Assembly (NCBI GenBank): GCA_910584685.1
Contig: CAJUAO010000013.1
Location: 1-64,000, forward strand
Length of the DNA stretch: 64,000 nucleotides
Source: an uncultured Lachnospiraceae bacterium
Lineage (GTDB): Bacteria; Bacillota; Clostridia; Lachnospirales; Lachnospiraceae
Direction of reading: 5' to 3'
Below the pieces are notes generated by a model. It was given only the letters and a program-made list of their open reading frames with translations. It made no database searches and had not been told where the DNA came from. A program made the position numbers and the translations under genes. This document shows, in pieces, positions 59,257-64,000 of the stretch; the stretch's first letter is position 1; every line of letters starts with the position of its first letter.

Positions 59257-59357
59257 TATAATAGGAAAGTCATAAAGCGACAGCATATCGGCGAACCACC
59301 AAAAATTCGGCTCTGCCGAATTTGCAAGTGCCGCTGCCGCGCGGCACTTTTTTATTC
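59257..59357 (+). repeat. Dispersed two-hairpin element, copy D (best preserved)
   Basis: Starts TATAATAGGAAAGTCATAAA, continues GCGACAGCATATCGGCGAAC, then first hairpin AAATTCGGC-TCT-GCCGAATTT, GCAAGTGCC and a terminator GTGCCGC-TGCC-GCGCGGCAC-TTTTTT. A TTGTCG box lies 18 nt before the TATAAT, so the unit could produce an RNA of about 90 nt by itself. Confidence 0.8.
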
Positions 59358-59527
59358 CTATTTTTTGAAAAAAAATATGATGAAATTTATTATATCATAA
59401 AACAGGCGCAAGTGGCAAATTATCCAAAAAATACCATGAAAAAAAGTATAAAATATAGGAATATAACAAAAAATAATATTGTAATTTTTTATTTCATGAA
59501 AAAATTACTGAAAATGGATAGGCTGTG

Positions 59528-59556
59528 TTGACAAAAATAATAATGAAAAATATAAT
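59528..59556 (+). promoter_or_regulatory. Consensus sigma-A promoter for the SleB-like gene
   Basis: TTGACA (59528-59533) and TATAAT (59551-59556), 17-nt spacer, both boxes perfect. Expected start near 59563, 40 nt before the gene. The leader begins with a small TGTTC-GAAAG-GAACA hairpin. Confidence 0.85.
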
Positions 59557-59602
59557 GTCATCAATGTTCGAAAGGAACAAATACTGAAAGGAGCGAAGGA
59601 AC

Positions 59603-60535
59603 ATGGAATGTATGAATAACTTCTTACGCAGGAAAACCTATAGAACATGTGCTGTATTAATATCAGGTGCAGCGATGGTTATGGCAGCCACAGTTGTGAA
59701 TGAAAATGCAGATAATAATATAGCAAAGAATGAAGCTGTAAACAGACAAGCCTTATCAGAGCACAGAGATTCAGGTGACAGTGATGAGGATGTTGTGCCC
59801 GGGTATCTGTCATTAGACAGAGTTTGTTTGGGAGCAGTGGAGAAAGGACATACAGATAAGCCACAGATTGACGCGGCAGCTATACCACAGGTGGGAACGC
59901 CTATAATGGAAAAGGCAAAGTCAGCGGAGGAATCGGCGAAAAAGGCTGAAAAAACTACCGCTTCACAAGATGTAGAAAAAACATCTGAAGATGTGGAAAG
60001 TTTACAGACAGGGGATAATGAGAATAATTCACAGACAGTAGAAAACGTACCGGAAAATGCGCCGGAAAACGAGCAAAATCTACAGGCGGAAAATGAAACA
60101 GAAGTAAACGCACAAAATAGTGAAAACAGGGAAACCGCGGCTGTTTTTGGAAGTGTTATAACAGTAACAGGCGAGGAATATGAATCATTACAAAGAATAG
60201 TGGAGGCAGAAGCCGGTAATCAGGATGATATAGGAAGGATACTGGTGGCAAATGTAGTTTTAAACAGGGTTAAAAGCGACGTATATCCGGATACTATACT
60301 GGAGAATATATTCAGGCATAGCGGAGAGGTATATCAGTTTCAGCCGGTTAAAAACGGAACATACTATTCTGTAACAGTTTCGGAAAAAACAAAAGAATGT
60401 GTTGACAGAGCACTTGCAGGAGAGGATTATTCCCAGGGAGCATTATATTTTACCCGGAAAACCTCAGAAAGCAGTTGGTTTAATACATCCCTTACATTGC
60501 TGTTCATACATGGAGCGCATTATTTTTACAAATAA
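59603..60535 (+). CDS. SleB-like cell wall hydrolase (Hydrolase_2 domain)
   Basis: A 310-residue exported protein. The N-terminal part has a signal-anchor-like segment (about 15-32, AVLISGAAMVMAATVVNENA). A low-complexity Glu/Asn/Ala/Thr-rich linker runs to about 180. The C-terminal domain (about 190-310) matches SleB/Hydrolase_2: EYESLQRIVEAEAGNQDDIG, ILVANVVLNRVKSDVYPDTI, VYQFQPVKNGTYY, DYSQGALYFTRK and IHGAHYFYK. SleB cleaves spore cortex, but many relatives act on the vegetative wall. A consensus promoter implies vegetative sigma-A expression, favouring the latter. AAGGAGCGAAGGAAC precedes the ATG. Confidence 0.88.
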   Translation: MECMNNFLRRKTYRTCAVLISGAAMVMAATVVNENADNNIAKNEAVNRQALSEHRDSGDSDEDVVPGYLSLDRVCLGAVEKGHTDKPQIDAAAIPQVGTPIMEKAKSAEESAKKAEKTTASQDVEKTSEDVESLQTGDNENNSQTVENVPENAPENEQNLQAENETEVNAQNSENRETAAVFGSVITVTGEEYESLQRIVEAEAGNQDDIGRILVANVVLNRVKSDVYPDTILENIFRHSGEVYQFQPVKNGTYYSVTVSEKTKECVDRALAGEDYSQGALYFTRKTSESSWFNTSLTLLFIHGAHYFYK

Positions 60536-60665
60536 AAATTTTATATTGAACAGAAATAAATATGATGGTTATATACTATATCACGGCTAAAATTTGGACA
60601 GGGCTTAAATGACCTGAGACATGAAAGCGGCTTTGGTTAAGTATAAAATCATCATATTTTTTTTC

Positions 60666-60694
60666 TTGAATGATATAAAAAGATATGTTATTAT
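60666..60694 (+). promoter_or_regulatory. Sigma-A promoter for thrC
   Basis: TTGAAT (60666-60671) and TATTAT (60689-60694) with a 17-nt spacer; the start codon is about 70 nt downstream of the expected start. Confidence 0.55.
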
Positions 60695-60771
60695 GTATGC
60701 TGTATTTAAATGATTACATATAAATAAAGATAAAGAGTTAATAAGAAAATAAGAAAGAAGGAATTAAACCC

Positions 60772-62256
60772 ATGGAACTTATGTACAAGAGCACAAGAAG
60801 TAATGAGACGGCAACAGCATCGCAGGCTATATTAAAGGGACTTGCAAGCGACGGAGGACTTTTTGTACCAACACAGATTCCTAAGCTTAGTGTGTCTGTG
60901 GAGGAGCTTTCCAAGATGACATATCAGGAGACGGCATATGCTGTTATGAAAGAGTTTCTTACGGATTTTACGGAGGAGGAGCTTAAGGCTTGTATAGAAA
61001 AGGCGTATGATTCAAAGTTTGACACAGAGGAGATTGCTCCTCTTGTAAAGGCTGACGGAGCGTATTATTTAGAGCTGTTTCATGGCGCGACAATCGCATT
61101 TAAGGATATGGCCCTTTCCATACTGCCTCATTTGCTTACTACATCTGCAAAGAAAAATAATGTAAAAAATGAAATCGTTATTCTCACAGCCACATCGGGA
61201 GACACCGGAAAGGCTGCGCTGGCAGGCTTTGCAGATGTGCCGGGTACACGTATAGTAGTATTTTATCCTAAGGGAGGAGTAAGTCCTATTCAGGAGAAGC
61301 AGATGGTTACCCAAAAGGGAGAGAATACATTTGTAGTGGGAATAAAAGGAAATTTTGATGAGGCCCAGAGCGGAGTAAAGGCTATATTTGGAAATAAAGA
61401 GCTTGAGAAGGAGATGGATGCTGCAGGATTTCAGTTTTCATCGGCAAATTCCATTAATATCGGAAGACTTGTGCCTCAGGTCTGCTACTATGTATATGCT
61501 TATGGAAAGCTTTATGCAGAGGGAGAAATAAAGGAAGGCGAGAAGATAAACGTAGTAGTTCCAACAGGAAACTTTGGAAATATTCTTGCGGCGTATTATG
61601 CCAAGAATATGGGACTTCCTATTGCAAAGCTTATATGCGCGTCAAATGACAATAAGGTATTATATGATTTCTTTGCTACAGGCACATATGACAAAAACAG
61701 GGACTTTATGCTTACATCCTCTCCGTCTATGGACATTCTTATTTCAAGCAACCTTGAAAGACTTATATATAAAATAGCAGGAGAGGACGACAAAAAAAAT
61801 AAGGAGCTTATGACATTGCTTTCAGATACAGGAAGATATGATATTACAGAGGATATGAGGGCTTGTCTTAAGGACTTCTACGGTAATTATTCTACGGAGG
61901 CAGAGACGGCGGCAGTCATAAAAAGCATATATGACAAGACAGGATATATTATAGATACGCATACAGCCGTAGCGGCAGAGGTTTATAAAAAATATGCGGC
62001 AGAGACACATGATGAAACAAAGTCAGTTATAGCGTCTACGGCAAGTCCGTTTAAGTTTACAAGAAGCGTAATGAACGCTATTGATTCAAGCTATGATGCC
62101 ATGGGAGACTTTGAGCTTGTTGACGAGCTTAGTAAAATAGGAAATGTAAAGGTTCCTAACGCCATTGAGGAAATCAGAAACGCAAATATACTTCACGACA
62201 CAGTATGTGAGGTTAGGGAGATGGAATCAACAGTCAGAAAATTTTTAGGAATATAA
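60772..62256 (+). CDS. thrC: Threonine synthase
   Basis: PLP enzyme that converts O-phosphohomoserine to threonine. Seen: YKSTRSNETATASQAILKGL, ASDGGLFVPTQIP, the PLP lysine in ELFHGATIAFKDMALSILP (K111), ILTATSGDTGKAALAGFADV, FYPKGGVSPIQEKQMVTQ, SSANSINIGRLVPQVCYYVY and VVPTGNFGNILAAYYAKNMG. Length is 494 residues, the long type. GAAGGAATTAAACCC precedes the ATG; the ATG three codons later is an alternative. No hom or thrB is in the window. Confidence 0.95.
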   Translation: MELMYKSTRSNETATASQAILKGLASDGGLFVPTQIPKLSVSVEELSKMTYQETAYAVMKEFLTDFTEEELKACIEKAYDSKFDTEEIAPLVKADGAYYLELFHGATIAFKDMALSILPHLLTTSAKKNNVKNEIVILTATSGDTGKAALAGFADVPGTRIVVFYPKGGVSPIQEKQMVTQKGENTFVVGIKGNFDEAQSGVKAIFGNKELEKEMDAAGFQFSSANSINIGRLVPQVCYYVYAYGKLYAEGEIKEGEKINVVVPTGNFGNILAAYYAKNMGLPIAKLICASNDNKVLYDFFATGTYDKNRDFMLTSSPSMDILISSNLERLIYKIAGEDDKKNKELMTLLSDTGRYDITEDMRACLKDFYGNYSTEAETAAVIKSIYDKTGYIIDTHTAVAAEVYKKYAAETHDETKSVIASTASPFKFTRSVMNAIDSSYDAMGDFELVDELSKIGNVKVPNAIEEIRNANILHDTVCEVREMESTVRKFLGI

Positions 62257-62260
62257 GCTA

Positions 62261-62289
62261 TTGACAAAGAAAGCATAAGCTGATAATAT
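62261..62289 (+). promoter_or_regulatory. Sigma-A promoter for the tyrS T-box leader
   Basis: TTGACA (62261-62266) and TAATAT (62284-62289) with a 17-nt spacer, starting only 5 nt after the thrC stop codon. Expected start near 62296. Confidence 0.75.
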
Positions 62290-62295
62290 GAAAAC

Positions 62296-62598
62296 ATAAG
62301 GCAGATATGCTTTATGTGTAAATAAATAAATGCGAAGACTGAAATAAGTAGTATGCTGTGAAATATACAGAGAGCTGCCGGCAGGTGAGAGGCGCATAGG
62401 AAGCAGTATATGAATACATTCACGAGCAGCACACCGAACGGTATATATCTTAGTAGGCTGTGACGGAGGGCAACCGTTATAGAGCCGGAGTATTAATCTG
62501 TAAGGATAGTACTTAGTGAGGTGCGAAGCGTGAGTTTCGTACAAATAAAGGTGGTAACGTGAGCGATGACTCGCCCTTTAAACGGGGCGGGTTTTTTT
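62296..62598 (+). promoter_or_regulatory. Tyrosine T-box riboswitch leader of tyrS
   Basis: This leader senses uncharged tRNA-Tyr and allows read-through into tyrS. Stem I can be drawn from CTGTGAA-ATATAC on the left and GTATAT-GAATACAT-TTCAC on the right, which leaves GAATACAT as the specifier loop with TAC (Tyr) at 62415-62417. An AGAGAG turn follows the left strand at about 62367. The conserved T-box is AAGGTGGTAACGTG at 62549-62562, a variant of the usual AGGGTGGNACCGCG. The terminator is CTCGCCC (62570-62576) with GGGCGGG (62585-62591) and seven T residues. Confidence 0.92.
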
Positions 62599-62680
62599 GT
62601 TTGCAAAAAGCCTTTATAAATCTGCAGATGTGAGATTTAAAAATGCTTAAAAGATATTTTGATAAAAAGGAGGAAAAAAT

Positions 62681-63910
62681 ATGCAGATATATGAGGAGCT
62701 TGTAGCCAGAGGGCTTATAGCGCAGGTTACAAACGAAGAAGAAATAAGCAAAATGATAAATGAGGGCAGGGCGGTATTTTATATAGGCTTCGACCCTACG
62801 GCAGACAGCCTTCATGTCGGTCATTTTATGGCGTTATGTCTTATGAAGAGACTGCAGATGGCAGGAAACAAGCCAATAGCGCTTCTCGGCGGAGGTACAG
62901 GCATGATAGGGGACCCGTCGGGAAGAACAGACATGCGTCAGATGATGACAAGGGAAACAATAGAACATAACATAGAATGTTTTAAAAAGCAGATGAGCAA
63001 ATTTATTGACTTTTCAGAAGGAAAGGCTATCCTTGTCAATAATGCCGACTGGCTTATGAGCCTTAATTATATAGAGCTTTTAAGAGAGGTAGGAGCGCAT
63101 TTTTCCGTAAACAATATGCTTAGGGCGGAGTGCTACAAGCAGAGAATGGAAAAAGGCTTAAGCTTTTTAGAGTTTAACTATATGATTATGCAAAGCTATG
63201 ATTTTTATATGCTGTTCCAAAAGTATGGCTGCAATATGCAGTTTGGCGGCGACGACCAGTGGAGTAATATGTTAGGAGGAACAGAGCTTATAAGAAGAAA
63301 GCTTAATAAGGATGCTCACGCCATGACAATAACGCTCCTTTTAAACTCGGAAGGCAAGAAGATGGGAAAAACACAGTCCGGCGCAGTATGGCTTGACCCT
63401 GAAAAAACCTCTCCATACGAATTTTATCAATATTGGAGGAATGTGGCTGACGCAGACGTATTAAAGTGTATACGAATGCTTACTTTCCTTCCGTTGGAGC
63501 AGATAGATGAGATGGATAAATGGGAGGGAAGCGAATTAAATAAGGCTAAGGAAATTCTTGCCTTTGAGCTTACAAAGCTTGTTCACGGCGAGGAGGAAGC
63601 AAAAAAAGCGGAGGACAGCGCAAAGGCTTTATTTGGAGGAAAGGCTTCTATGGACAGCGCTCCTGTGGTTGAGATTTCACCGGATGATTTGACAGAAGGA
63701 AGAATAGATATTCTAAGCGTTCTCGTTAAGGCGCAGCTTGCTTCGTCACGTTCAGAGGCAAGGCGGAGCGTAGAGCAGGGCGGTATTACGGCAGACGGAG
63801 AAAAGCTTACGGACGTAAAGCATACCTTTACAGAGGATGAATTAAAGGCAGGCATTCTTTTAAAGAAAGGTAAAAAGAACTTCAAAAAGATAACAATGGG
63901 CGGTATATAA
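62681..63910 (+). CDS. tyrS: Tyrosyl-tRNA synthetase
   Basis: Class I enzyme that charges tRNA-Tyr. Seen: YIGFDPTADSLHVGHFMAL with the HIGH-type HVGH at residues 45-48, GGGTGMIGDPSGR, NYMIMQSYDFYMLFQ, GGDDQWSNMLGGTELIRR with tyrosine-binding residues, and the KMSKS-equivalent KMGKT at 227-231. A C-terminal S4-like RNA-binding domain follows from about residue 345 (SRSEARRSVEQGGITADGEK). Length 409 is normal. AAAAAGGAGGAAAAAAT precedes the ATG. Expression should be set by the T-box directly upstream. Confidence 0.96.
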   Translation: MQIYEELVARGLIAQVTNEEEISKMINEGRAVFYIGFDPTADSLHVGHFMALCLMKRLQMAGNKPIALLGGGTGMIGDPSGRTDMRQMMTRETIEHNIECFKKQMSKFIDFSEGKAILVNNADWLMSLNYIELLREVGAHFSVNNMLRAECYKQRMEKGLSFLEFNYMIMQSYDFYMLFQKYGCNMQFGGDDQWSNMLGGTELIRRKLNKDAHAMTITLLLNSEGKKMGKTQSGAVWLDPEKTSPYEFYQYWRNVADADVLKCIRMLTFLPLEQIDEMDKWEGSELNKAKEILAFELTKLVHGEEEAKKAEDSAKALFGGKASMDSAPVVEISPDDLTEGRIDILSVLVKAQLASSRSEARRSVEQGGITADGEKLTDVKHTFTEDELKAGILLKKGKKNFKKITMGGI

Positions 63911-63912
63911 AT

Positions 63913-64000
63913 ATGAACGAAAATAATGGATTTAAGGAAGTAAACAGCCTTGACGACGTAGAACAGACCCTTAAAGAAATAAAAAAGTCATGGGAAGAAA
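63913..64000 (+). CDS. Partial open reading frame running off the window
   Basis: An ATG 2 nt after the tyrS stop opens a frame that stays open to the last base, giving 29 residues (MNENNGFKEVNSLDDVEQTL and onward, ending KKSWEE). The sequence is charged and likely helical. There is no strong ribosome binding site, but the tight spacing suggests translational coupling to tyrS. Too short to identify. Confidence 0.5.
   Translation, partial: MNENNGFKEVNSLDDVEQTLKEIKKSWEE

Noticed and set aside
59069..59357. CRISPR array or tRNA cluster
   Set aside because: Units are adjacent near-identical copies without spacers, and no cloverleaf or TTC-loop can be drawn.

Overview
The window reads as chromosome of a low-GC, anaerobic, endospore-lineage Firmicute, most likely a Lachnospirales/Clostridia member. 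The signs are AT-rich intergenic DNA, heavy AGA/AGG and ATA codon use, strong AGGAG-type ribosome binding sites, sigma-A promoters of TTGACA-17-TATAAT type, a T-box on tyrS, an oxygen-independent HemZ-type enzyme and a SleB-like hydrolase. No rRNA, tRNA, CRISPR array, integrase or complete insertion sequence was seen. Family assignments rest on motifs read by eye, because no database search was possible.

Layout. 0.7-7.1 kb: hemZ, hisS, aspS, serS. 7.5-13.1 kb: cassette 1, made of a dead LytTR response regulator, a small exported protein, a propeller lipoprotein, an ABC permease and its ATPase. 13.2-19.6 kb: cyclopropane synthase, a 315-bp giant palindrome, aroC, a CmpB-like membrane protein, tgt, yajC and a MATE pump. 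19.7-26.8 kb: leuB, ilvD, ilvB, serC, serA. 27.1-32.1 kb: an accessory block with slightly different base use (LysR, Fe-alcohol dehydrogenase, lipoprotein aldo-keto reductase, HxlR, MBL-like protein). 32.1-39.1 kb: a MITE-like hairpin, PQ-loop and SGNH proteins, then LysR, M18 peptidase, M3 peptidase, DUF1015 and a Fur-family gene. 39.2-45.9 kb: cassette 2. 46.1-48.6 kb: a Zn/Mn ABC importer. 48.8-52.4 kb: glgB with a repeat tail and an MscS channel. 52.6-55.2 kb: cassette 3. 55.4-58.2 kb: leuC, leuD, an amidase. 58.2-60.5 kb: an AP2/HNH-like protein, a tandem repeat block and a SleB-like hydrolase. 60.8-64 kb: thrC, a tyrosine T-box, tyrS and the start of a further gene.

The most striking observation is that three loci within 48 kb are variations on one theme: a small Sec-exported Tyr/Gly/Ser-rich protein, an inverted repeat just after its gene, a lipoprotein with a conserved C-x4-C-x-H-x4-C signature ahead of propeller-like repeats, a LytTR-type regulator and, in two of the three, a paralogous ABC ATPase with a 760-780 residue two-fold permease. 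Cassette 1 has lost its regulator by mutation, cassette 3 has no transporter, and cassette 2 sits between a Fur-family gene and a metal importer. The layout resembles bacteriocin/immunity or surface-stress modules but matches no system I can name.

A second system-like signal is a dispersed intergenic repeat of about 100 bp with six recognisable copies. Each has a -10-like box, a conserved AAAGCGACA-like single-stranded stretch, a hairpin, and a second hairpin that in the best copies is a strong terminator. It looks like a mobile or multicopy small-RNA unit.
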